DNA of 64,000 bases from Cardiocondyla obscurior (lineage: Eukaryota > Arthropoda > Insecta > Hymenoptera > Formicidae). Position 1 is the stretch's first letter. Each line of letters starts with the position of its first letter. Below are positions 21,619-32,991 of this stretch, piece by piece. Below the pieces are notes generated by a model that saw nothing but the letters and a program-made list of their open reading frames with translations, did not search any database and was not told the DNA's origin. The stretch covers positions 2,166,501 to 2,230,500 of the forward strand of contig NC_091889.1 in the NCBI RefSeq assembly GCF_019399895.1, in the 5' to 3' direction. The translations under genes and the position numbers were made by a program.

Positions 21619-22164
21619 TGTACGATGTTATTAATAAATTAATTAAAAGAAGGATTCTTGGCGAAAGTCGTAGTCACATTTAATATAAATTAACCCCTTA
21701 ATGCACATTTTTTTCTAGTGTTAGCATAAGCAAACGCAAATTCCGAGAACGGCAATAATCTATCATCCAACGTGACAAATACGGACTTAAAATATATGGA
21801 AAATTATATTTCTATATTAACTGTGCCCCATACTGAGCTGTAATATTTTGAGACATATAAAATTACAGTGACCGTGACGTTTACGGAGCTGCACAATTCT
21901 GCCGGTAAACGTTGCCCGTATATGTCACGGAGGTGTGCATTAAGCGGTTAAATATTACATATACCGTTGTGTCGGAATTGCACGTGTTCTTTCAATCTTT
22001 CTTCTCAACGTTTTCTTAGAAAAAACTCTCCTGTTCTCCGACAACACGTGTATTTATATTGTCGTCAATTCGTATAATTCAATCAACCGCCGTTAATCGA
22101 AAAGACATTGGTCGTTCAATGAAAATATCACTATGTTTATGCCTAATTATTTTTGGCTCCTAAT
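21619..22164 (-). repeat. 3' LTR of gypsy element 2, split by a MITE
   Basis: Without the MITE and one TTAA the LTR is about 288 bp, matching the 286-bp partner at 27414-27699. Its outer end is TGTACGATG rather than TGTAGGATG, and its inner end has lost the final CA. Confidence 0.92.
21694..21947. mobile_element. piggyBac-type MITE, 254 bp, TTAA target
   Basis: Ends CCCCTTAATGCAC and GTGCATTAAGCGG form a 13-bp inverted repeat with one mismatch, flanked by TTAA on both sides (21690-21693 and 21948-21951). The partner LTR at 27414-27699 preserves the uninterrupted site with a single TTAA. TTAA duplication is diagnostic of piggyBac transposases acting in trans. Confidence 0.92.
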
Positions 22165-22230
22165 CTCGGCCGTCCTGCAATGACGTACAGCCTCGTATGT
22201 TACGCCTATGCGTCGCTTATAATTTACATG

Positions 22231-22857
22231 TCAGGGGACCTTTTTTGTCTCGCACTCGCTCTCTGAATCGTTTGATTCAGCGTTACTGTTTTCAGTAATC
22301 CATAATTTCATATAGCCGGTGGCAGTCGAGGTTTGTTGTGGACCTTCATGCGTTCCTACTTTGTATACAACGTAACGGTTATTCCAAAGAACTTTTATAA
22401 TTTTGTATGGGCCAAGATATTTTGACGCGAATTTTAATCCTGGCGCCTGCTGTGTCCGCCGTATTGCTACTACATCTCTCTCGCGATATGAGTGCGCCGG
22501 TTTTCGCTTCTTATTATATTCGCGTCGATTTTCTTCTCTTATACGGACTATTTTTTCTTTTGCCTGAGCTCGCAACTCGTCACGGTCCTTCTGAAAACAC
22601 GCCACTCATTCTTTTTTAATTAATTCGCTTATACTGTCGTCGGTCCGCAGGCGTGCATTCGTCCCGAACAGCAAACGGAATGGCCTAGTTGCAATACTCC
22701 GATGCATCGTCGTATTTAAGCATTGCTGCACAGTACTGAGGTGCTTATACCACTCGTCGGGTCTAGAAGCGGTCAATTTCGCTAATAACGGTATAAGTGT
22801 TTGATTCACGCGCTTGATCTGATCGTTTGTGCGCGGAATCCCCGTCGTTGTCAACAC
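22231..22857 (-). pseudogene. Integrase C-terminal part of gypsy element 2
   Basis: The frame 22857-22606 starts LTTTGIPRTNDQIKRVNQTL. The third catalytic position reads Lys (AAG) where gypsy integrases have Glu. After a break near 22606, 22605-22231 continues with KFASKYLGPYKIIKVLW, the GPY/F-type C-terminal domain, and an acidic tail before the 3' LTR. Confidence 0.9.
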
Positions 22858-22860
22858 GTG

Positions 22861-23872
22861 TCAAATGCCTTCCTGCTCGCTATACTTTTGGAAATCTCCC
22901 GATGTAAAAGTAGTGGCCCGATCGGAAATGATCTGCCTCGGATTTCCGAATATACTGGATTGTTTTTTAAGTCGATCCACAACCTCGGCCGCACCGGTTG
23001 ACTTAGTCGCGTATCGCCACGTGAACTTCGTGAATGCGTCAATTACTAAAAATATGTGGCGGTAACTTTTCTTGGTTGAATTTAAAGGGCCTAAATGATT
23101 TATATGGTAGATATCCAACGGAACCTCACCTTTCTTGATAGTTGACAAAAGACTTTCTTGTTTACCTTGCTTTCGCTCGGCTAATATGCAGTCGATACAA
23201 TTTTGGATGTTTTTCTCATTTTTCGGTCGCACATTCGGAATATTATAATCGCGCTTTAGAATCGCCTCTGTTTTGGCTACTGAAAAATGTCCTTTTTCAT
23301 GTGCTCTCCTAATTATCTGCGCGTACATCGACTTCGGTACTACTAAACAATAGTCGTTATTTATTTCTTTAAATAATAAACCGCTTCGCATAATATAATC
23401 GGGTCGCATTCCTTCTTGTTCTTGTCGGATAATTTTTACTAATTCGTCGTCGTCATTCTGCGCTTTTTTGAGACGAGTTATTAAACCGCTCTCGCTCTTG
23501 TCAATCAACAAACAAGTGGGCAACGGGTTTCTGCTCAAAGCATCGACATGTAACATATTTTTCCCGGAACGATGTTCTATTCTGTAATTAAATTCTTTGA
23601 GTATCAGCGCCCATCGAGCCACGCGAACGCACAGATTCTTTTTTGACATCGTTAATGTAAGTGCTCGGCAATCGGTGACAATCACGAAAGATATTCCCAG
23701 CAAATATCCTCGGAATTTTTTTAACGAGCGAACTATAGCGAGGACTTCGAGTTCGTAACTCGTGTACTTTTCTTCGGCCGGAGTTGTTTTGCCGCTTGCA
23801 TATTGCGCCGTATCCGTACATCGACGCATCTGTATGTAGCTCGGTTTCTGCCCCCGTCCTATACAGGCCCAA
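22861..23872 (-). pseudogene. RNase H and integrase N-terminal part of gypsy element 2
   Basis: RNase H: ELHTDASMYGYGAI (first Asp, 23830 region, other frame), then YTSYELEVLAIVRSL (Glu), FVIVTDCRAL (Asp) and a DALSR end. Integrase follows: the zinc-binding segment HEKGHFSVAKTEAIL...CIDCILAERKQ, then YHINHLGPL, where the first catalytic Asp is Asn (AAT), and IISDRATTFTSGDF with the second Asp. The frame ends near 22861 and resumes in the next feature. Confidence 0.92.
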
Positions 23873-23935
23873 TACGGGTTCGGTAACTAGTATTTCTTTT
23901 AATCGATTGAATGCCGGTTTTTTGCGTGTACCGAA

Positions 23936-24607
23936 TCAAAAAGTTGCGTTCGCTTTCAATAAATCCGATAACGGCCGCGCCATTACCGCGTATCCCGGAT
24001 TGAATTTCCGAAAATACCCCGTCAATTCCAGAAACGACTGAATCTGCCAAACAGTAACGGGCTCCAAAAAATTCCTTACGGCCTCGACTTTATGCTCAGA
24101 GGGCCTGATGTGCCCGTCTTCGACTATATGGCCTAGGTACTCGACCTTCGTTTGTAACAAATTACATTTCTTTCAATTAATAATTAGACTGTTTTGGCTA
24201 GCCGTGTCTAGAACACGCTCGAGGTTCCTCAAACCCGCCTCACAATCTGCTGAGGACACTATTAAGTCGTCCATGTAGGCTAGCACCGCGCCTTTGCGAA
24301 TGAGATCTCTGAACACATTTATAAATTTTTGGAAAATTGCGGGTGAATTACACAGGCCAAATGGCACTCTCAGAAATTCAAAATGACCGTTAGGAACTAT
24401 GAACGCGGTATACTTTCTACTTACTTCGTCTATTGGTACATGGAAAAACCCGTTCTTAAGATTGATGGTACTGAATATTCTCACGTCCTGCAATGCATCT
24501 AGTTGATTCTCTATCAGCGGCAGAAAATACCTATCTTTAATAATTTTTTTATTTAATTGGCGGTAATCTACACAAAGTCGCGATGAACCGTTCCTTCTTA
24601 TTTACAA
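23936..24607 (-). pseudogene. Reverse transcriptase 3' half of gypsy element 2
   Basis: From the solo LTR leftwards the frame reads RLCVDYRQLNKK, FSTINLKNGFFHVPI (family Asp is Asn in this motif), RVPFGLCNSPAIFQKF, then VLAYMDDLIV with an intact YMDD active site. A frame break near 24165 precedes the thumb/connection VEYLGHIVEDG. The reading frame also slips by one base close to the insertion point at 24600. Confidence 0.92.
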
Positions 24608-25146
24608 TGTTGCACCGGGGCCGGTGCACGGGGTCCGTCCTTTGGGATCCGTGAGGGAGGGCGACAAAATTAATAGAATTTAATAAATACTTAGAATTTT
24701 ATTTAGTTGTGGTATTACACTCCTTTCGATTCTCCTGCGTTTTCCTTTGGTCGGTTCGGCGCACGTCCCCGCGTTATCACGCGTCCTCGGCTCCGCGAGG
24801 TCTCCTCTTACACGGCACGCGACCGAAATTTAATTACCTCACGATCTCGGTTTACAGCACGGACTCTGATGCGACTCTCCGTCCGTGACGGTCCGCGGTT
24901 ATTTAATAGTGACGCAGGGCCTTGGCGTCATCGGGTTGCAATGCCGAACTTCGGTTGTTCGGCGAATGCAACCTTAGCGATTTCGGCAATAAGTTCTCGC
25001 ACGTGTTTCTTTTTTTGTTTCTTATTATTTAATTTCTTAAAAAAGTTTGCTGATATTGCATCCTTCGAGGTTATTTAATTACGAGATACTTATGTCGAAA
25101 TGCCCTGCATCATGTTTCGTGTTGTAACGGGGTTTGGGTTACAACA
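24608..25146. mobile_element. Solo LTR, family 1 copy 2, inside RT of gypsy element 2
   Basis: TGTTGCACCG...TTACAACA (539 bp) is flanked by ACAA (24604-24607 and 25147-25150). It is the same family as 666-1228 and lacks a stretch of about 45 bp seen there near 905-955. It divides the pol frame between the SPVVLV motif and the VDYRQL motif. Confidence 0.93.
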
Positions 25147-26492
25147 ACAAGCACAACCGGGCTCGCGTACTCGGAAATAGACGGCTGTACGATGCCGTTC
25201 TTCAGCCACTCGTCTACCTGTGCGTTTACTTTAGTTCTTTTGAAGACGGGCAATCTCCTCGCTTTCTGATACACACGCTCATCATCCTTTAGAATGAGCC
25301 TCATTTTTACATTCGTTTCTCGCGTTTGTTTTGGCTCATATCTATCGACGAGGCGCTGCAACTCTCGACGATACGCGTCGTCCCACACGTACGACAAGTC
25401 AGCGCGCTCGGTCTCGTCACACAAATTTACCGCGATGCGACGGACTTCGGCGAAGGCGTCGTCATGATCAGTCGACGGTTCTATCGTAATATTTCCGGTT
25501 TGCATTTTTAAACTAACCGCGTTCAAAAAGTTTAGTCCAATCAATAATTTTTCTCTTAATACGTCGTTCGATACTACATTAATTAAAATTCTGAACGCGT
25601 TTCCGTCGACCGTCATATTTGCCTTAAAACGCCCAAGCGTAGCATTCTCCTCGAGACCAACTCCGCGAAACCGCGTCACTACGTTATCAAGCCGCGGTGC
25701 CCCTATCTCGACGTACTGGTCCGCTCGCATCATAGTTATGTCGCTCCCGGTGTCAACAAGCGCGCAAACTAAGCTACCGTTAATAACAATATCTTTTGTT
25801 TTCCTACGTAATTTAAGTTGCGCTGTATCGCACCTATTCGCCGACACCGATTTCGCTTGATCCGAACAATCTCGCGCGATGTGCCCTCGCCCGCCGCACC
25901 GAAAACATTTTTGCCCCTGAGCTCTCGTTGGGCACTCCCGGCTCACGTGATTTTTTTGCCCGCAATTAAAGCAATGCTCCACTTTTTCGCGCCTTCCTCG
26001 CCCGCTTTCGGTCTCTCTGACCGGCGCACCCGCTCCGCCCGCAACGCGTCGACCGCTCATAGCTCGTTCGCCTTTATCTTCGTAGGACCTTGAGCTCCTC
26101 GCCGTAGCCACACCGCCACGGTCTCGCAGCGTGATCCTGCTGAACGCGTGTAGCAGCTCATCCTGGGTGGAGATCCCGCGCACTCGAGCCATGTTTTGCA
26201 GCTCATGATCCAGTATCCCGTTCACGACGTAGTCCAGAATTTCCTCGTCGTTTATGGCAATGCGATTAGCCATAATTATCTTGTCGTGGACGTAATCGCG
26301 AAACGTCTTGCCTCGTCTCCACGTCGGCTCCTCGAAACGGTGCTTTATTGTGATCCGGTTGGGCCGACGACAAAATATACCTCTTAGCTCGCCGAGCACT
26401 TCGGCCGCTGTCATGCCGATATATTCTGGCTTCGAGTAGAACCATTCCGCCGCTCGTCTCTTGAGCTTCAGTCCTGTGATCACCATGGTCAA
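25147..26492 (-). pseudogene. Gag-nucleocapsid, protease and start of RT of gypsy element 2
   Basis: One frame of about 450 residues. It starts in the gag capsid-like region (RRAAEWFYSKPEYIGM, EELDYVVNGILD-like text) and continues with an Arg/Gly-rich linker. Two intact zinc knuckles follow, CFNCGQKNHVSREC and CFRCGGRGHIARDC, then the protease active site LVDTGSDITMM. RT begins with ARRLPVFKRTKVNAQVD and SEYASPVVLV at the solo LTR. Protease Asp-Thr-Gly is intact. Confidence 0.93.
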
Positions 26493-26499
26493 GTCGTCA

Positions 26500-27101
26500 T
26501 CAAGCTAATAGGTTTCCTTGAGCAGGTTTACCTGCTTTTCCCATGTTTCATATGCCTCGGCATCGCCGCTATAATTGCTCAGTAGGTCAGCAACGGCAGT
26601 CACGCTAATTTTCTTTGATGTCACCGGGCGAGGAGCCGTCTCCACACTCATTGGCGAACCCCGCTCCGGCGTTTCGAACAACGTTCATCGTCTGCAGGAC
26701 CCAGGACCGTCCCGAGATCGCTAAAGCAACTCCACCTCACGCTTGACCAGCTCCAATTCCTTCCTAATCAGGTCTCTTTCCATTCGTAAAATATCTATTT
26801 CTCTTTGTCTTTCACTATCACGCGCGAATCTCTCACCGTTTGCATCCAGACGGTATGATCCATCGCGCTCGTCGTCATCATCGTCCCTAACGGACGTCTT
26901 CCCGCGCTCACCTCCGTTCCTCCGCGGTGGCTCTTCCTCGGGGCCCACCTCGTGTATCGTCACGTAATGGTCCATCTCCTGGGCTATCTCTCTAATCCAC
27001 GCATCACTTGGGTTTGCCTGGCGAAGCCGCTGGACCAGCTCTTTCTTATTACCCGCGGTGGTCAACCTTCTTTGCTTACACGCGTCCTTGAACTGAGCCA
27101 C
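26500..27101 (-). pseudogene. Gag N-terminal part of gypsy element 2
   Basis: The start ATG is at 27101-27099. The first 35 residues (FKDACKQRRLTTAGNKKELVQRL) look like a SAP domain, a helix-extension-helix DNA/RNA-binding fold found at the start of some insect gypsy gags. A Glu/Arg/Asp-rich stretch and a predicted coiled coil (EIDILRMERDLIRKELELV) follow. The frame ends near 26721 and connects by a frameshift to the next gag segment. Confidence 0.8.
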
Positions 27102-27390
27102 AGTGACTTAGGGTCCCTTTTCGTCGGACTTTTCATATTTTTCGTCTTCTTTTATCTTACTTGTCGCGTGAGTCTTATCTTCTCGTACTTTAACCGTCAC
27201 AACACACAAACGCGATCCCGACTTTGCGCGAAATTTTTTGTCTCAATAATCAAAATTTCTTTCCCGTCTTCTACGTATTTCTCATCTTTAATTGTCTTTA
27301 CGCGTCTTTTCGTCTTTATTCGTCTTTTCGCGTTTTCTTCGTCTTTAATCGTCTTTATACACTGATTTGTTATCCACGAATCTTTCGTCG

Positions 27391-27408
27391 ATCCCGGCTA
27401 AGCCCCCA
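27391..27408 (-). promoter_or_regulatory. Primer-binding site of gypsy element 2 (tRNA-Pro-like)
   Basis: Read on the minus strand, TGGGGGCTTAGCCGGGAT lies 5 bases inside the 5' LTR. It matches 15 of 18 positions of the classical tRNA-Pro primer site as I remember it. Confidence 0.75.
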
Positions 27409-27413
27409 AAATT

Positions 27414-27699
27414 TGTAGGATGTTAATAATAAATTAATTTAAAGGAAAATTCTTGGCAAAAGCCGTAGTCACGTTTAATATAAATTAAATATTACATATG
27501 CCGTTGTGTCGGAATCGCACGTGTTCTTTTGATCTTTCTTCTCAACGTTTTCTTAGAAAAGACTTCTGTTCTCCGACAACACGTGTATTTATATTGTAGT
27601 TGTTTCGTATAATACAATCAACCGCCGTTATTCGAAAAGACATCAGTTGTTTGATGAAAATATCGCTATGTTTATGCCTAATTATTTTTGGCTCCTACA
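27414..27699 (-). repeat. 5' LTR of gypsy element 2
   Basis: 286 bp with perfect 7-bp inverted ends TGTAGGA/TCCTACA. It is homologous to the split LTR at 21619-22164. Confidence 0.96.
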
Positions 27700-27703
27700 C
27701 ATT

Positions 27704-28264
27704 GTACACGTGTAATTACATCATGTGTGTAATTATTATTTTTTTCTAAGAATTGATCAACAAAAGTTTCACGCGGAAAGTATACGCGTAGTTTTCATAA
27801 ATTTGATCGATTGCGTGACGTAATGTTCTCGGTTTGTTTTTTTTTTATTGATACATATTATGAAACCTGTGACAACTGAAATACAACTGTAAGCGTCGCC
27901 ACGTACCGATGCAGAATTTGCACTTGTCCTGTCATATCAACGCAGTGCAAGTTCGCCGACAGCTTTAGAATTCCCTTAACCCTAACAATAATATTAAAAT
28001 AATTTTAATAAATAATGTAAGGGCTGAAACTAGCTTTCTAGTTACTTTGAAGGGTCAAAAAATAAAGAAATAAAATTGTTAAAAAAAATCGTAAATTAAA
28101 ATTATCGTACTTGGTGGATGGTGGTAAATAAGAAATAACTCAATTGACTAGATCTTTTTATTTCTCTCTACAAGTTTTGCCTTAATTTTACACCAACGTA
28201 CTACTCACACACGCTTAGAAAGTGGGTGAAGGAAAAGAAAAGAGAAAAACAGAAAGTATTATAA
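27704..28264. other. AT-rich, no feature recognised
   Basis: No supported gene or repeat boundary lies between gypsy element 2 and the MITE at 28267. Confidence 0.5.
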
Positions 28265-28266
28265 TA

Positions 28267-28633
28267 TACAGGGTGTATCATTAAATGTGTCACACCGAGT
28301 AGGAATAGGTGGGTCTTGGTGAGAAAAATAAAAAAGTCTTATACCATTTTGCAAAATTTTCAATGGTTATTAAGAAAAAAATTAATTTGTCTAACGCAAG
28401 AGCGACAAGAAACCCATGTGTGAGTGAGCGCGACAGGTGACAGCACCATTTTTAGCTACTCGCCTATCGCGCTCACTCACACGTATCTTCCTTGTCGCTC
28501 TTGCGCTAGACAAATTAATTTTTTTCTCAATAACGGTTGAGAATTTTACAAAATGGTATAAAACTTTTCTATTTGTCTTGACAAGCTCTACCTACTCCTG
28601 CAATTACGATACTTTATTATCGAACACCCTGTA
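28267..28633. mobile_element. MITE, TACAGGGTGT ends, TA target
   Basis: Ends TACAGGGTGT and ACACCCTGTA are perfect inverted repeats, and the inverted homology extends over most of the 367 bp (for example GACAAATTAATTTTTTTCT on both sides and TGAGTGAGCGCGA near the centre). A TA dinucleotide flanks both sides (28265-28266, 28634-28635). A related, half-length copy is at 41226-41460. Tc1/mariner mobilisation is inferred. Confidence 0.9.
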
Positions 28634-28689
28634 TATCTATTCATTATATCACACAAATCATTGAAGTATGTTTATCTGTTATCATACAT

Positions 28690-29440
28690 TTGAAGTATTG
28701 TTAACTTTTTTGAAATAAATTACATTCTGTTCAACATTGCGATAATGTTAATAATGATATAATGATTCTTTTCGCTTCAATTTGGCTTTGACAATTACTG
28801 AAGATACCAATATAAGAAGCACAAAGGTTTTTACTACTTTTGTAGAAGTTCTTAATAACCTGGTATATTTTTTTATAAAATGCGCTCAATCAATTCGTAT
28901 ATAACAATGAGGAACGTCAGTTTTGCTTTTATTAGCCTAATCGTATATGTCGTAACAATCACTAAATGTTCTTGCTGCTGCATGAAGTAGTGCAAAAGAA
29001 TAATCTATACAAATCTGTTTAGACAGCGGAAATTTTAAAGCCAATTATTTGTTCAACCAATGCTGTTTACTTGCAACTGAATGTTTCTCTGTGATCATTT
29101 GCACTGTAGGAAATTGTTATCTCATGTTCACAACAATTAAATATAATAAATTATATGCAGTCTGTTTATCATCGGACAACATAAAATCTATGAATCTTCA
29201 TTTGCATCAATATAAATTTTAAGATTATTCTTATATTTTGCAAAGAGTTTTTTATAAATCTGCACTTGCAAATTAATACAATAGTAAAAACAAAATGGAT
29301 TGAACCCTATATTTTCAATACAATTACTATCTTTTGACATATTTTTTATTATGACAAGTGCTTGTATAGGATTTGAATATAAATATTGATTTCAAACTTC
29401 CTCATTTTGTGCAACACGTAACACATAGGCATTTTAAATT
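28690..29440 (-). pseudogene. Decayed transposase-like sequence, possibly MULE/NOF type
   Basis: Translating the minus strand with frame changes gives connected protein-like text, such as ALVIIKNMSKDSNCIENIGF, then MITEKHSVASKQHW, SFALLHAAARTFSD and YIRID-AHFIKK. This order resembles MULE-type transposases related to the NOF gene of foldback elements, by memory only. Stops and frameshifts occur every 30-60 residues. No terminal repeats were found. Confidence 0.35.
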
Positions 29441-30114
29441 AAAGAGTATTTTAAATCTCCCAGTAATATTAAATCTGCAGCTTGTATTGCTCGATAAGTA
29501 AATACACTTGTTTTTTCACATTATTAACGCATCAATTTTCTAGTTTTTTGTCTTAAATATAATGAGCCTGTTACGTCAGGGATGTGAGTATTTTTAAGGA
29601 GTTTATTAACCGCTTCTCGGGTGCTTAGGAAGATTTGGAGAGTGACGTAACAGCCGATCCTTGCGTGGCACGTGTTTAGAAATGCCACGCGTAAACGCGC
29701 TAGGAATGGGTTCGAATCAGTTACGAGGTGGAACTAGCGCGTTATCTTGGTTCTTTTTAGGGAAAGAAATTTAATTCTTATTCCCTGGGACAGAACCGAA
29801 GGTGATTTTTCGCAGTAAAGGACATTTGGTTATATTGAAATAATTAATTTTGGGCTCCCAATAATGAAAGTGGTTAAATTTAATGTTGATTAGGTACAAT
29901 TTTAAGATATATAAACAGATTGAATGAATTTAGAGAAATAATAATAAAAAAAGAAAGAGAAATTATCCTTAACAAAAGGTATATTCTAAACATATTAAAA
30001 AAAAATAAAAAAAACAAGATAATTATTTAAAGCGAAAAGAAAGGAAATTAAATGTTTACAAATATATGCGAATGTGTATGTACATGTATGTAAGAAGTGT
30101 AAACTGCCGTAAAG

Positions 30115-31243
30115 CTACTCTAAATCGATCTCGATTATTTCCGAGATCCGGGCTGTCGACCTCGGAAATACTCGCTCGATAAGCCTGATCGGAGCTAAGA
30201 AGGGGTGTTCCACCCCGGGATAGTAAATAAGGATATTTTTATCAGGAGTCGCCCTCCTGGCTTCCCTCCTGATCTCTTCGGGATCGAAGTAGTCAGGGCC
30301 TATGGTAGAGGCCCTTTCCGGGACAGGATCCGTCCACGGAGTGCAGGTCCTCCGGAGGAACTCGAGGAAAGGGTCTACGACCGCTCTTGGTTCCTCTTGC
30401 TCCTCGAGGAACTCTACACTTAGGGCGGGGGAAGGGGAATGTTCCGGGCTGTCAGGCTCTTGCCAAGAGACGGTTTCGTCCTCAGCAAAGGAGCCGACCT
30501 CCTCGGTTTCTCCAAGATAAGGAATTGGTGACGGAATAGGTAAGGAGCATGCTCTAGGAGCAGCTCCAGGAGAAGTTTCGGAGGAATTTAGGGAAATATC
30601 GGGAGTGTAGGATGCAGTAGTAGGGCGGAACTGCTTCGACTCAGGCCCGGATGACGTCGTAGATTTCGATCGCGATGGTGACGGTGTTCGAGGCGGAGTG
30701 TTTTCCGCTGTTTCCTAATCTTTGCCGTTAAACGGCGAGTTGGGAGGTACGGAAGGAAGAGGCGACCATGGCCGCTTCGATCTTCGTTTCGGAGGTTCAG
30801 GTGTGACCTCCCTTGGCGCCGCCGCGAACAAGAATTGAACGAAGAAACTTCGAACTAATTCCCGCAATTCCCGGATCTTCCGGTTCCTCAGGGCACGGCT
30901 TTTCTTAATCGACCGAAGGTTTCTTGATTCCACTAAAAAGAATCAATTTTAATTTGATTTAACAAAATAATTGTAGAGGGAAAATGTCAGGGCATCACGC
31001 CGCATTCCTCCTTCCGGATCTCTCTATACATCGCCTTAGAGATTCTTCCGGTTTCTCTGACCGGATGGACCCTCACTCAAGCTAAGGTTTTGATAGTCAC
31101 CATTTACTGGCGGCATATTGCAACCTCCGACAAAAAGAAGGCCATTAACCAGGTCGAGTCATTGGAGAACTCGAAGGACTCAAGAGAGATGCCGAATTTG
31201 CGAAATGCGAACGGCACCCCGACAATACCCTCGTAATTCATTT

Positions 31244-31311
<68 letters not shown>

Positions 31312-31384
31312 ATTTTTAGAATTTTAGTGGAACCGTTTTGAAGGGGAGGAGGAAATAAGGGTTAAATAAATGATGAGACTTACT
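30115..31384 (-). pseudogene. Proline-rich protein of element B, start codon made by splicing
   Basis: Homologue of the element A protein. Exon 1 ends AAGAA at 31384 before GTAAGT. The 451-bp intron ends TTTTTAG at 30933, and exon 2 begins TGGAATCAAG at 30932, so joining again makes ATG. The frame stays open for about 270 residues except for one TAG at about 30712-30714, after NGKD. Conserved blocks are KKSRALRNRKIRELR at the N-terminus, LEFLRRTCTPWTDPVP, YYPGVEHPFLAPIRLIERV and the C-terminal SEIIEIDLE. No second methionine is seen. One nonsense codon in an otherwise conserved frame suggests recent inactivation or readthrough. Confidence 0.75.
31246..31306. repeat. (TA)n microsatellite inside the intron of element B
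   Basis: About 60 bp of alternating TA lie within the intron of the element B gene. Element A lacks it at the corresponding place. Confidence 0.95.
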
Positions 31385-32282
31385 TCTTGCTGTCTTCGGT
31401 TTTGGTTGGACGAGTCCTTGATAGTCGGACGAGTCTCTTCATTCTCAAGAGTACACGAGGTTGTTACAAGTCACTTTTTTGAACACAAGAGCGAATATTT
31501 GTACAGAGGTAGTTCAGAGACTGAATGAGAGCGAGTCTCGTCGAAACGCGCGGTTTTATAACCTCGGAAAAGGGGAGGACTAGCGCTGGATCTTTATTTT
31601 TGAAAAAGTCAGTGTTCTTATTTGCTAGCCGTGTCCCTCCACTTTTCCTTTTTCTTAATTATTGGTCACTCAGATCTCATCCCTTCTCTGATTTTCTTAA
31701 GCTCTAATTTTCGCCCTTAGGTTTTTAATTAGTGGTGAGGAGTTTCCGATATCTATTGGCCCGAGAGAAAAAATTCGGTCGTACCAAACTCCGCCCGCAT
31801 AGCTTTCCCTTCCAACCTTCCAGAATATTATCATTAACAGTTGGGAAAAAATTCTTAAGGGTTCCTTTTCGTTATCACCGGGTCGCGTTTGTTTATGGGA
31901 TCCGGTCGCGTGTCATATTCTTACGACCGCAGGACTTTCGCGCCCTTTGTTTGCTTATACTTCGGAGCCTCGGTATAACTGCGATCTCAAGTGCTTCACT
32001 TATCGCCAGATATTCGATATTGATTCTAAATCGTTTTGGGTCTCTATTAGTTTAATATCCCTTGAAGAGTTTTCCGTTTAGATTTCCGTCGGCATCTATA
32101 GCGTGATTGTTCTAAGTTTAATTTAAGCATCCGGCGATAAGGATTTCGGAGTATAAATTATTTCTTCTGGAAGCTTGAAAGTTCTCTCTCGTCACCAAAT
32201 AGTCACGGTTTACTCCTTTTATCTAATTTATTGAACGCGTGTCGGAAAAAAGGAGATGTGGAGTCCGAGGACGTAACAAGCT

Positions 32283-32990
32283 ATATTTGTAGGTTTTTTA
32301 TCTTTTTTAAAACTGCATATTTATTTGTCATTGCAATCTCTTACTTCAAATGTTATACGAATTTTGCTATTACACTGTCAATATCCTAATGTAAAAATTA
32401 AGAGAATGTATATATAATAACTTTATGTAATTATTTTTTGCGCTTACGCGTGTATGTGCCATGAAAGCAATTGTAAAAATTTTTTAGAAAAAGTTGAAGA
32501 CGTTTCAATAAATATAAAAAGAAAAAATTAACAAAACTTTATGAAATAACAGTAATAAAAGTGTACCTACTCATTATAAGTAAATATTTGCCAGTAATTT
32601 TTAATTGTATTTGTCTATTACATTCATTTTATAAGAAAATTATTATTTTTTAATAATAACTAATAGAATATTCATCATATGACAAAATTAATAATTTTTT
32701 GGTACAAAAGTTGAAATTTTAATAATTATTAAAAATGTTCACCTATTAGATTATATTTTTAATTTCTGAATTTGAAAAGTATACGCATCATATTTTGATT
32801 TTAATTACGGAAGTAGATATACAGTCGCTCACAAAATTATTCGGACACTTTAAAAATTTGACATTTAATCTCTGTAGGGAAAACCTGCCTAATTTGTACT
32901 CCTTAAGAAGAATGCATGACAGAAAACAATAGAAAGCATGAAAAAATTTGAAATTTTTTAAATCAAATTTTTAATTATTTAGGGAACATT
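32283..32990. other. AT-rich sequence with a lone Tc1-type terminus
   Basis: The stretch is AT-rich and non-coding. At 32822-32848 CAGTCGCTCACAAAATTATT followed by CGGACAC has the look of a Tc1-type inverted terminal repeat, but its partner end was not found, so at most a truncated end is present. Confidence 0.4.
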
Positions 32991-32991
32991 T

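Larger units (their letters stand above)
21619..27699 (-). mobile_element. Ty3/gypsy retrotransposon 2, full length, with two insertions
   Basis: The LTRs are 21619-22164 (enlarged by a MITE) and 27414-27699 (286 bp, TGTAGGA...TCCTACA). A 4-bp duplication CATT flanks the element (21615-21618 and 27700-27703). The minus-strand order is gag with a SAP-like start, two CCHC knuckles, protease, RT, RNase H, integrase. A 539-bp solo LTR is inserted in RT. No envelope gene is present. Catalytic residues of integrase are lost. Confidence 0.96.
29569..32278 (-). mobile_element. Element B of the TGTTACGTC family
   Basis: Ends TGTTACGTCAGG (left) and GGACGTAACA (right) are flanked by AGCC (29565-29568) and AGCT (32279-32282), a 4-bp duplication with one change. 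Read on the minus strand the order matches element A: upstream region, TATA at 31554-31560, exon 1, intron with a TA microsatellite, coding exon, 3' region. Sequence identity to A is evident over the first 150 bp and over the coding exon. Confidence 0.85.

Noticed and set aside
11724..27699. Envelope gene (errantivirus-like) in the two gypsy elements
   Set aside because: Integrase is followed almost directly by the polypurine tract or 3' LTR in both. No signal peptide or membrane-anchored frame is present.
29569..29652. Separate 84-bp element between TGTTACGTC and GACGTAACA inside element B
   Set aside because: The inner GACGTAACA aligns with diverged sequence in element A rather than with an end, and no target duplication flanks it.
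30205..30520. Plus-strand open frames within element B
   Set aside because: They are antisense to the element B protein, whose minus-strand homology to element A is clear.
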